The translations under genes and the position numbers were made by a program. Of a stretch of 64,000 nucleotides of DNA, positions 44,208 through 51,052 are shown one piece after another. The notes beneath the pieces were generated by a model. The model was not told the DNA's origin. It made no database searches and was given only the letters and a program-made list of their open reading frames with translations. Source of the stretch: an uncultured Saprospiraceae bacterium (lineage in GTDB: Bacteria > Bacteroidota > Bacteroidia > Chitinophagales > Saprospiraceae); the NCBI GenBank assembly GCA_938015435.1, contig CALLPN010000042.1:1-64000 (forward strand), written 5' to 3'. Position 1 is the stretch's first letter; every line of letters starts with the position of its first letter.

Positions 44208-45728
44208 ATGAAATTTAACATATTCAAAAAGAAAGTACAAGCCATTAAAAATTATGAAGGTGGAGTGGCATATAAAATGTCTGAAGAGGAAGAGTTATAT
44301 ACTGCCGTAGTTACTACCGGTTTAAATAATTCATTTTACGAAAGTGATAATGAAAGATTGAAAAGGATAATCGAGCTTGTAGGAAAGTGTAATCCAGAAT
44401 TTGTAGCTAAGCTTGCGGTATATACAAGAAGTAAAATGAATCTTCGATCCGTATCATTAGTTTTAATGGTAGAATTGGCAAAAGTTCACTCTGGTGATAG
44501 CGTAGTATCTAAAGGTATAAATGGCGTCATTCGTAGAGCTGATGAAATCACAGAATTACTCGCTTATTATCAAATGTCAAATAAGAGAACTGGAGTAAAG
44601 AAGCTCAATAAACTTTCTAAGCAAGTGCAAAAGGGTATTGCGATGGCATTCAATAAATTTGATGAGTACCAATTCGCTAAGTACAATCGAAAGACAGAAA
44701 TAGAATTGAGAGATGCCTTATTTATTACTCACCCAAAAGCAACTAATGAAATACAGCAAGTGATCTTTAATAAGATTGCTAATAACAATCTTGATGTACC
44801 ATATACGTGGGAAACTGAGTTGTCCGCTTTGGGTCAATTGAAAATCAAAGATGAGAGCCAGAGAAAAGAAGCGGTATGTCAAAAGTGGGAAGAATTAATC
44901 GAAAGTAAGAAGTTGGGATACATGGCATTATTAAGAAACCTCAGAAACATTATTGAAGCTGAAGTATCTATGAGACATGTGTACATGGTATGTGATATTA
45001 TATCTAGTGAGAGACAAGTATCAAGATCAAGACAATTGCCTTTCAGATTTTTATCAGCGTATAGAGAATTGAAAAATTTGACAAGTGCTGCAGTATCGCC
45101 GATATTAGATGCATTAGAAGATGCAGTATTATTTAGTGCATCTAACATCAAAGGTTTTGACTATAATTCATCAGTAGTGATTGCTTGCGATGTTTCTGGA
45201 TCTATGCAGAAAGCTATATCTCCAAGAAGTAAAGTATTGCTTTATGATATAGGATTGATGCTCGGTATGATGATGCAAAATAGATGTAAGAATGTGGTCA
45301 GTGGTATGTTTGGTAATACTTGGAAAATTATCAATATGCCTAAAAGATCAATATTGTCTAATGTCGATGAGTACTACAAGCGAGAAGGAGAGGTAGGATA
45401 TTCTACTAATGGACATTTGGTAATCAAAGATTTGATATCCAGAAAGCAAAAAGTAGATAAAGTAATGATTTTTACGGATACTCAAATGTGGAATAGTACT
45501 CGAGCAACGGCATCTTTTGAAAGTACCTGGAATTCATACAAGTCACATGTCGCTCCGAATGCTAAATTGTATTTGTTTGATTTGGCTGGTTATGGTCAGA
45601 TACCGATCAATATGAAGAAGAATGATGTGTACTTAATTGCGGGATGGTCAGATAAGTTGTTTGAGATATTAGCAGCTATAGAAAATGGATCTTCAGCAGT
45701 AGCTGAGATTTATAAAGTAGAATTGTGA
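44208..45728 (+). CDS. rsr: Ro60 orthologue (TROVE and von Willebrand A domains)
   Basis: 506 residues, the usual length of bacterial Rsr. The TROVE HEAT-like ring spans about 15-310 (YKMSEEEELYTAVVTTGLNNSFYES, PEFVAKLAVYTRSKMNLRSVSLVLMVELAK, RNLRNIIEA). The vWA domain follows, with an intact MIDAS motif CDVSGSM (Asp328, Ser330, Ser332). Ro proteins form a doughnut that holds the 3' end of misfolded RNA in its hole and binds Y RNA on its rim. In Deinococcus and Salmonella Rsr works with a Y RNA and exonucleases. Here it is followed by four Y RNA-like structures and RNA-repair enzymes, strong context for RNA surveillance. Confidence 0.95.
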   Translation: MKFNIFKKKVQAIKNYEGGVAYKMSEEEELYTAVVTTGLNNSFYESDNERLKRIIELVGKCNPEFVAKLAVYTRSKMNLRSVSLVLMVELAKVHSGDSVVSKGINGVIRRADEITELLAYYQMSNKRTGVKKLNKLSKQVQKGIAMAFNKFDEYQFAKYNRKTEIELRDALFITHPKATNEIQQVIFNKIANNNLDVPYTWETELSALGQLKIKDESQRKEAVCQKWEELIESKKLGYMALLRNLRNIIEAEVSMRHVYMVCDIISSERQVSRSRQLPFRFLSAYRELKNLTSAAVSPILDALEDAVLFSASNIKGFDYNSSVVIACDVSGSMQKAISPRSKVLLYDIGLMLGMMMQNRCKNVVSGMFGNTWKIINMPKRSILSNVDEYYKREGEVGYSTNGHLVIKDLISRKQKVDKVMIFTDTQMWNSTRATASFESTWNSYKSHVAPNAKLYLFDLAGYGQIPINMKKNDVYLIAGWSDKLFEILAAIENGSSAVAEIYKVEL

Positions 45729-45737
45729 TAATTTAAA

Positions 45738-45764
45738 GTGAACAGAGAAAAGGTCTCTGTTCAC
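45738..45764 (+). terminator. Hairpin after rsr
   Basis: A perfect 10-bp inverted repeat (GTGAACAGAG with CTCTGTTCAC) lies 9 bp after the rsr stop. No strong U tract follows, so it may act as an attenuator or processing signal between rsr and the Y RNA array rather than as a full terminator. Confidence 0.65.
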
Positions 45765-45794
45765 ATCATTACCCTTTGAAAAAAAATAATGTAA

Positions 45795-45933
45795 GCAATA
45801 AGTGTCGTAGGTGAGAGTTACTTCGAACCATTAATTCCGAGGTTGTGGGTTCGAATCCCACTTGAGTCGTAAGGCTCAATAGCTCAATTGGTAGAGCGCG
45901 TGTATAGTCTTTCATCGCTTTTTACCTTGTTGT
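45795..45933 (+). ncRNA. Y RNA 1, with a circularly permuted tRNA-like module
   Basis: Ends pair: 45795-45802 with 45926-45933, a bulged U at 45803, then GU with AC (45804-45805 with 45924-45925). An internal loop follows (CGUA 5', GCUUUUU 3'). The inner stem GGUGAGAG (45810-45817) pairs with CUUUCAUC (45909-45916), eight pairs including two G-U, followed by UUACUUCG. The module in between has a T arm 45845-45861 (GUGGG-UUCGAAU-CCCAC) and a 7-bp acceptor stem 45862-45868 with 45873-45879 capped by GUAA. U8-A9 (45880-45881) and a D arm 45882-45897 with loop AAUUGGUA follow. The order is that of a tRNA opened in the anticodon region and closed at the acceptor end, as in known bacterial Y RNAs. 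Confidence 0.86.
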
Positions 45934-45952
45934 TTATTATATAAAAGATATT

Positions 45953-46024
45953 AAAATAAGTGCCGTATAAATGAGATACTTCGTTAAGGAATCAAATACT
46001 CATTTAGCTCGTTGCCTTATTTTT
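45953..46024 (+). ncRNA. Y RNA 2, minimal form without tRNA-like module
   Basis: Outer stem AAAAUAAG (45953-45960) with CUUAUUUU (46016-46023), bulged U at 45961, then GC with GC (45962-45963 with 46014-46015). The internal loop has CGUA on the 5' side. The inner stem AAAUGAG (45969-45975) pairs perfectly with CUCAUUU (45999-46005). The loop begins AUACUUCG, the conserved element, and has only 23 bases, with no T or D arm. It ends in a U tract that could terminate transcription. It looks like the bare Ro-binding half of the other copies. Confidence 0.78.
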
Positions 46025-46037
46025 AAAGATATGAATG

Positions 46038-46164
46038 TCCGATGTTGTAGATAAGAGTTACTTCTTAAGGGCTTGCATTGTAGGTTCGAATCCTACTTCC
46101 ATTGATTTGGAATAGTGTAATTGGTAACACTCAAGATATAGTCTCTTTTCGATTGTTACTCGGA
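46038..46164 (+). ncRNA. Y RNA 3, with a circularly permuted tRNA-like module
   Basis: Outer stem UCCGA (46038-46042), bulged U at 46043, GU, pairing with ACUCGGA (46158-46164). Internal loop UGUA / GAUUGUU. Inner stem GAUAAGAG (46050-46057) with CUCUUUUC (46143-46150), one U-U mismatch, then UUACUUCU. The module has a T arm 46080-46096 (GUAGG-UUCGAAU-CCUAC) and an acceptor-like stem UUCCA (46097-46101) with UGGAA (46108-46112) capped by UUGAUU. U8-A9 (46113-46114) and a D arm 46115-46130 (GUGU-AAUUGGUA-ACAC) follow. The order matches Y RNA 1 while the stem sequences differ, so the pairing is supported by covariation between the copies. Confidence 0.85.
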
Positions 46165-46182
46165 AATTTTAAATTTATTAAT

Positions 46183-46311
46183 CAGATGCCGTAACAAAGA
46201 GTTACTTCGTCTCAACGAGGGGAGGAATAATGTAGTTGCCTTAGTGTAACAAGATTATCCGGTTCGAATCCGGCAATGACTAGCCCCATTTCTCTTGTGC
46301 TTTTTGCTCTG
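46183..46311 (+). ncRNA. Y RNA 4, with a divergent T-arm module
   Basis: Outer stem CAGA (46183-46186), bulged U at 46187, GC, pairing with GCUCUG (46306-46311). Internal loop CGUA / GCUUUUU. Inner stem ACAA[A]GAG (46194-46201) with CUCUUGU (46292-46298), then UUACUUCG. The insert holds a hairpin CUUCGU-CUCA-ACGAGG (46205-46220) and a T-arm-like hairpin CCGG-UUCGAAU-CCGG (46259-46273) enclosed by GUUG...CAAU pairing (46235-46238 with 46274-46277). No GG-containing D loop follows the T arm, so the module is not the permuted layout of copies 1 and 3 and may be reduced or differently ordered. Confidence 0.76.
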
Positions 46312-46335
46312 ATTAAATTTTAAAACAAAAATAAA

Positions 46336-47346
46336 GTGATAAATAGAATACTACTTAAAGAAATGATAGAAGCCAAATATGTAAATTGTACTAAGCATCC
46401 TGAAAAGGAATTATACATTTATAACTATACAAATTCGGCTCAGTATGATCAAGTGTGGAATGAAGTAACCTTGCAATGCAGAGGACTCATTTTGGATCCT
46501 GAATATAATTACATTTCAAGACCATTTGCTAAGTTTTTCAATTTTGAAGAGAGAGCGGATCAAGTACTGCCTGATGAGTCATACGAAGTATATGAGAAGT
46601 TGGATGGATCATTAGGCATCACTTATTGGGTCGATGATATGCCGTATATTTCTACTAGAGGTTCTTTTACTAGCCATCAAGCTGAAGAAGCAACCATAAT
46701 GTTACATGGAAAATATAGTCATGCGATATCTAGATTGAATAGAGATTATACGTATTTGTTTGAAATCATCTATCCACAAAATAGGATAGTGGTAGATTAT
46801 GGATCGGAATACCAATTAGTGCTTTTGGCAATTATAGACACCAAAACTGGTTTCGATTTACCTCTAAAAGACATTGGGTTTCCGATAGTCCAGGAAGTAA
46901 AAGATGTCGTCCATATCGATGAGCTACGCCATAAGCAGATAGAAAATAAAGAGGGCTATGTAGTCAAGTATAAATCTGGATTGCGTATTAAAGTGAAATT
47001 TGAAGAGTATGTTAGATTACACAAGATTATCACTCAGATATCTTCAATTTCTATATGGGAAATTATCTCTTCCGGAAAGTCGATACAGGATATCATTGAT
47101 GTAGTACCAGACGAATTGTTTCAATGGGTTACAGAAGTGCATGATTCACTTCAGGATAGATATCAGAATATAGAAACCGTAGCCTTATCTGAATTTCGAG
47201 AATTGGGGTCTAGAAAAGAGACGGCTCAATACATAATGACTTGTTCATATCCTAAGATTCTATTTTCTATGCTAGATAAGAAGCCTTATAATGATATCAT
47301 TTGGAGCATGATTAAGCCCAAATATGAAAGCCCATTTAACAATTAA
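46336..47346 (+). CDS. T4 Rnl1-like ATP-dependent RNA ligase
   Basis: 336 residues from a GTG start 24 bp after Y RNA 4. Nucleotidyltransferase motifs in order: CRGLILD near 48-54, motif I EKLDGSLG with the adenylated Lys88, RGS at 108-110, LFEIIYP near 141-147, motif IV EGYVVKY at 206-212 and motif V RIKVKF at 217-222. The arrangement is that of T4 RnlA-family ligases, which join 3'-OH and 5'-phosphate RNA ends, as in resealing cut tRNA anticodon loops. The C-terminal 100 residues are helical and probably give RNA specificity. It is one of two RNA ligases in this island. Confidence 0.9.
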   Translation: MINRILLKEMIEAKYVNCTKHPEKELYIYNYTNSAQYDQVWNEVTLQCRGLILDPEYNYISRPFAKFFNFEERADQVLPDESYEVYEKLDGSLGITYWVDDMPYISTRGSFTSHQAEEATIMLHGKYSHAISRLNRDYTYLFEIIYPQNRIVVDYGSEYQLVLLAIIDTKTGFDLPLKDIGFPIVQEVKDVVHIDELRHKQIENKEGYVVKYKSGLRIKVKFEEYVRLHKIITQISSISIWEIISSGKSIQDIIDVVPDELFQWVTEVHDSLQDRYQNIETVALSEFRELGSRKETAQYIMTCSYPKILFSMLDKKPYNDIIWSMIKPKYESPFNN

Positions 47347-47359
47347 TATAAAAAATTAT

Positions 47360-47382
47360 ACTGCGCAATTAGATTGCGCATA
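47360..47382. promoter_or_regulatory. Candidate WYL operator O3 before hen1
   Basis: TGCGCAAT (47362-47369) and ATTGCGCA (47373-47380) form a perfect inverted repeat in the ligase-hen1 gap. Aligned from 47360, it matches O2 at 16 of 23 positions, including CGCAA and TGCG. Confidence 0.5.
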
Positions 47383-47424
47383 GGTCAACTTACTTTGTTG
47401 AATAATACTATAAGCCATTACAAA

Positions 47425-48726
47425 ATGATAATTAAAATTAATAGTGCCAATCAATTTCTCTTAGATGTATTGCATAAAAATCCTAATACGGACCAAGGGC
47501 TATACATAAATCCTTTGAAGAATGGTGTAGTAATCGGAAATGCTATAAGTGCCAATCAGTATGATGTATTATTTCAAGATACTAGAAATAGCTATATGCC
47601 TGATGATAGTAATGCCATTGACTATCAGAGTTACTGTTCCCCTTTGGTCGTTCTTGATATTCTTACGGAATTTTTTCCGCATTTGACAAGAGATAAGAAT
47701 GACTACTGGGACAAAGAAATTAAATGGTTGGAGAAATCGTATTCTGAAATAGATAATCAAAGTTGCGAAATTGAAATACCTACATTCTATATTCACTCAG
47801 GATGGGTGAAAGGGAATGATTTTTTGTTAAGTAAGTATTTGCCGCAAGTATCTGTATCTCATAAGGTAGGCCATAATTATAAGTTGATCATCAAAGGTGC
47901 TAACATATTCGAAGCTATCAATTTGATGAGCGTTGTTTCTGTATTTACCCATATTACAAATAGGTATGGGGTCTTTACTTATATTGATGATGCGTTTTCT
48001 AAGAAGTATGCAAGGATTCTTACCAATATTGATAATGTACCGTATTTCGTTTTCTACCTATTTATAAAAAGAACGGTGAAAGCGGAAAGCCAATTTTTGG
48101 AAGTGAAGCCAATCTTTGAAGCATATCTCCAGGAATCAGGAATAGAAACTTCATTGACATATTATGGTACACATCAGGCAAGGATAAAATATATAGTAGA
48201 TCGAATAGATACTTCCTTACCCATACTAGATATAGGATGTGGCGAATTTTTATACTTCAAAAGTATGATGCGAAAAGGATTTTTTGAATCATACATAGCG
48301 GTGGATGAAGATGAGAAATTTGAATTGATGGCTGATAAGATATCCGCTAGATATAAGAATAGTAATCTTGAATTTTTCACTAATCTAGATCAAGTAGATA
48401 GAGAGCCTAAGTATAATATTATTCTTACTGAAGTGATCGAGCATAATACTATTGATAATGCCAAATTATTAATCCGAGAAGCCTTAAAGTTTAATATGAA
48501 TCAACTGATTATAACCACACCAAATGTAGAATTTAATAAGTACTACGGAGAGGATGTAGAAAGTAGACATGATGATCACGATTTTGAATTTACTCATATT
48601 GAGTTTATAGATTTTATAAAAGATTGCATGTCGGACTACAATAAGTTTGAAGTCGAGTATGACCATATTGGAGATAAATTGAATGGAGTGCAGCCTACTC
48701 AGGTTGCTATAATATCTACTAAATAG
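47425..48726 (+). CDS. hen1: 3'-terminal RNA ribose 2'-O-methyltransferase Hen1
   Basis: 433 residues from the ATG at 47425 (MIIKINSANQF), preferred over an in-frame TTG at 47374 because bacterial Hen1 begins with this strand. The N-terminal half (about 1-230) is the Hen1 partner domain. The methyltransferase follows with the SAM motif ILDIGCGEF (about 267-275), the manganese-binding E-x-x-E-H in EVIEH (336-340) and the distal His in RHDDHDFEFTHIEF (about 385). Hen1 methylates the 2'-OH of the 3'-terminal nucleotide before ligation, so a repaired tRNA cannot be cut again at the same bond. It is followed 7 bp later by its expected partner, a Pnkp-type ligase. Confidence 0.93.
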   Translation: MIIKINSANQFLLDVLHKNPNTDQGLYINPLKNGVVIGNAISANQYDVLFQDTRNSYMPDDSNAIDYQSYCSPLVVLDILTEFFPHLTRDKNDYWDKEIKWLEKSYSEIDNQSCEIEIPTFYIHSGWVKGNDFLLSKYLPQVSVSHKVGHNYKLIIKGANIFEAINLMSVVSVFTHITNRYGVFTYIDDAFSKKYARILTNIDNVPYFVFYLFIKRTVKAESQFLEVKPIFEAYLQESGIETSLTYYGTHQARIKYIVDRIDTSLPILDIGCGEFLYFKSMMRKGFFESYIAVDEDEKFELMADKISARYKNSNLEFFTNLDQVDREPKYNIILTEVIEHNTIDNAKLLIREALKFNMNQLIITTPNVEFNKYYGEDVESRHDDHDFEFTHIEFIDFIKDCMSDYNKFEVEYDHIGDKLNGVQPTQVAIISTK

Positions 48727-48733
48727 CAAGATT

Positions 48734-49921
48734 ATGAATATTGAGAAAAGTAAATTAAGAGATAGGATTGAGCGTCTTGCCGCGCATAAAGTAAATGCTT
48801 TTTCGCCTACGATATCTCCAGCTCCTAAGTCTATGGATGATAATGAGATTGAAAGTGTTCGTCGTGGCCTTCAGTATTATTACGAACGTGGTGTCAAGGA
48901 ACTAGTGGTCCAAAAGAAGTATATGGGATCATACTGCGACATCTATCTACATGCAGATAGAGAGGAAACCTATTTTGTAAGTAGAAATGGTTATAAGATC
49001 GATCACATTAATATGGTAGAGGCTATAGCAGCTTGCAAAGACTTGCATACTCGATTTGATTGGTCTACATATGATGTCGTAATCATACAAGCTGAGATGA
49101 TGCCTTGGAGCGCATTAGGGAAGAGTTTGATTATGAATGATTTTAATGGTTATGCTGAAGCACACCAGACGCATTATAATTATTTGAGTCAGTCTGGGTT
49201 ATATGCTAAAATTGAAAATGTGAAGAAGAGCACAGAGTATAAAGACTTTTTAACTGTATACGGTCAAGGTGATGCAAAGTCTATTAAGCAAAAGTATAAA
49301 TCACATATCGTAAGACAATATAAAGGTTTGGCTAAATTGAAGGTTGTGGATCTCGAGATGTACGACAGAGGTATCAAGATGTACAATAAGCAGATTGAGC
49401 ATTTTGGTAAGGAGGGAGAGTTGTATTTTAAACCGTTTAATATATTGAAGAAAATATCGAAAGATGGATCTGAAGAGATAGTAAATGATAACCTCAGTTA
49501 TAAAATAGTAAATGATGATGAGTTCATGCATTTTGAAATTAATGATGAAACTCAGTTGGATAGAAAAGCCATTGAAGTTAAAGCATGGTTTACCGCACTT
49601 TCCAGTAATATGGAAGAAGGAGTGATGATCAAGCCACGAATAGCTTTTCAAAAAGGAATCGCTCCAGCGCTCAAAGTTAGGAATGACGAATACCTTACTA
49701 TGATATATGGAGTGAAATTTATGGAAGAGTTTCCGAGGTACTTAAGAAAGAGGAGTATCAAGCGAAAGTTAGATTGCTCGGTAAACGACTGGATGCAGAA
49801 TTGGGAGTTGTTGAAAATTCCTTACTCTAGTATAAAAGAAGATAACTATTATTATAAAAATAAAATGTACGATCGCATTCAGCGAGAGTCCATAGGAAGT
49901 CAATTAGACCCAAGGTTATAA
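48734..49921 (+). CDS. Stand-alone RNA ligase of the bacterial Pnkp type
   Basis: 395 residues. Motif I KYMGS (Lys62) in LVVQKKYMGSYCDIYLH, VSRNGY near 83-88, QAEMMPW near 119-125, motif IV EGVMIKP at 295-301 and motif V PALKVRNDEYLTMIYG at 311-326 match the C-terminal ligase module of bacterial Pnkp, including its large insert between motifs IIIa and IV. In Clostridium-type Pnkp this module is fused behind a kinase and a metallophosphoesterase and needs Hen1 for activity. Here it is a separate gene between hen1 and a kinase-phosphatase of another family, so the enzyme is split and reassembled. A substrate of cut tRNA is likely. Confidence 0.87.
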   Translation: MNIEKSKLRDRIERLAAHKVNAFSPTISPAPKSMDDNEIESVRRGLQYYYERGVKELVVQKKYMGSYCDIYLHADREETYFVSRNGYKIDHINMVEAIAACKDLHTRFDWSTYDVVIIQAEMMPWSALGKSLIMNDFNGYAEAHQTHYNYLSQSGLYAKIENVKKSTEYKDFLTVYGQGDAKSIKQKYKSHIVRQYKGLAKLKVVDLEMYDRGIKMYNKQIEHFGKEGELYFKPFNILKKISKDGSEEIVNDNLSYKIVNDDEFMHFEINDETQLDRKAIEVKAWFTALSSNMEEGVMIKPRIAFQKGIAPALKVRNDEYLTMIYGVKFMEEFPRYLRKRSIKRKLDCSVNDWMQNWELLKIPYSSIKEDNYYYKNKMYDRIQRESIGSQLDPRL

Positions 49922-49939
49922 TTGGAAATATAAAATAAA

Positions 49940-50857
49940 ATGAGAACAAATAATTCAAAAATATTAATATTGGTAGGAGCCCCTGGATCAGGAAAATCTA
50001 CTTATGCAAAGTATCATGTAAGAACGGAGGATAACTGGTTCAGAGTGTGTAGAGATGACTTTAGATTAATGCAATTTACAAAGGGAAACTTATCTAAAGA
50101 TGAAGAAATTCAACTTACTAAGATTGTAAGTCATACCATACATGGTTTGTTGAAGTTAAAGATCAATGTAATAATTGATGCTACTAATACACGTAAAGAA
50201 TTTTTAAATGGATATATCCATGAATTTGGGGAAAAGGCGGATATTAGTTTTAAATTATTCGATTTGCCATTAGCAGAGTTAGCAGAAAGATGTGAAAATC
50301 GAAAAATCGAAACAGGTAAATACATACCGTCTAATGTAATCAAGCGTCAGTACAGTAATTTGCAGAAGTTGATTAAGTCTTTTGATTTCAGTGATCGAAA
50401 ATTGAAAAAGAAAAAATTGAGTTATGCTGTGCAATCAAAAGATCTTCCGAAAGCTATTATTTGCGACTTGGATGGTACACTTTGTTTGATGAATGGAAGA
50501 AATCCATTTGACGCCTCTAGATGTGATGAAGACTTACCTAATACGCCAGTGGTCAATATGGTAAAGCAATATAAAGGCCTAGGGTATACTATAATATTAT
50601 TGTCTGGAAGGTCTGATGCCTATAAGCCGCAAACTATCAAGTGGTTAAAAGAGAATGAGATTATATACGACGATTTAGTAATGAGAAAAGAAGGGGATCA
50701 TAGAAAGGATTCTATTGTTAAATCTGAATTTTACTATGGTAATATTGATGGTCAGTACAATGTAGAATTGGTATTAGATGATCGTGATCAAGTGGTCGAA
50801 CTTTGGAGAGAAACATTAGGCTTACCTTGTTTTCAAGTGTATTACGGTGATTTTTAA
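49940..50857 (+). CDS. T4 PseT-like polynucleotide 5'-kinase/3'-phosphatase
   Basis: 305 residues, the same length class and domain order as phage T4 Pnkp. The N-terminal kinase has P-loop GAPGSGKST (13-21), catalytic CRDDFR (37-42) and IIDATNTRKEF. The C-terminal HAD phosphatase has DLDGTLCLMNGRNPFD (nucleophile Asp176, acid Asp178), LLSGRSD, MRKEGDHRKDSIVK and VLDDRDQVVELWR. Both domains resemble T4 PseT closely, including the final Y-G-D-F. It heals cut RNA by removing 2',3'-cyclic or 3' phosphate and adding a 5' phosphate for the adjacent ligases. It lies 18 bp after the ligase gene and is last in the operon. Confidence 0.93.
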   Translation: MRTNNSKILILVGAPGSGKSTYAKYHVRTEDNWFRVCRDDFRLMQFTKGNLSKDEEIQLTKIVSHTIHGLLKLKINVIIDATNTRKEFLNGYIHEFGEKADISFKLFDLPLAELAERCENRKIETGKYIPSNVIKRQYSNLQKLIKSFDFSDRKLKKKKLSYAVQSKDLPKAIICDLDGTLCLMNGRNPFDASRCDEDLPNTPVVNMVKQYKGLGYTIILLSGRSDAYKPQTIKWLKENEIIYDDLVMRKEGDHRKDSIVKSEFYYGNIDGQYNVELVLDDRDQVVELWRETLGLPCFQVYYGDF

Positions 50858-51052
50858 TTTGGTAGATAGGAAATCATATACAATTTATGGATATGGTATA
50901 AGTACTTGATCTTTCTATTGGTTATTTGTTTTTTTCAATTGCGATAAAAGTCTTGTTAAAGTAATTAGCAATTTTTGTAGCGGAATTGGAGTTTGGAGTA
51001 TCTTCCAATTATAGATAATTTGTTATCTTAAACTTCGTAACCTTAAACTAGA

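Noticed and set aside
45841..46280. Ordinary tRNA genes or decayed tRNA genes
   Set aside because: T and D arms are in permuted order with a capped acceptor stem, and each segment is enclosed by a pairing Ro-binding stem; no anticodon arm or CCA end exists.
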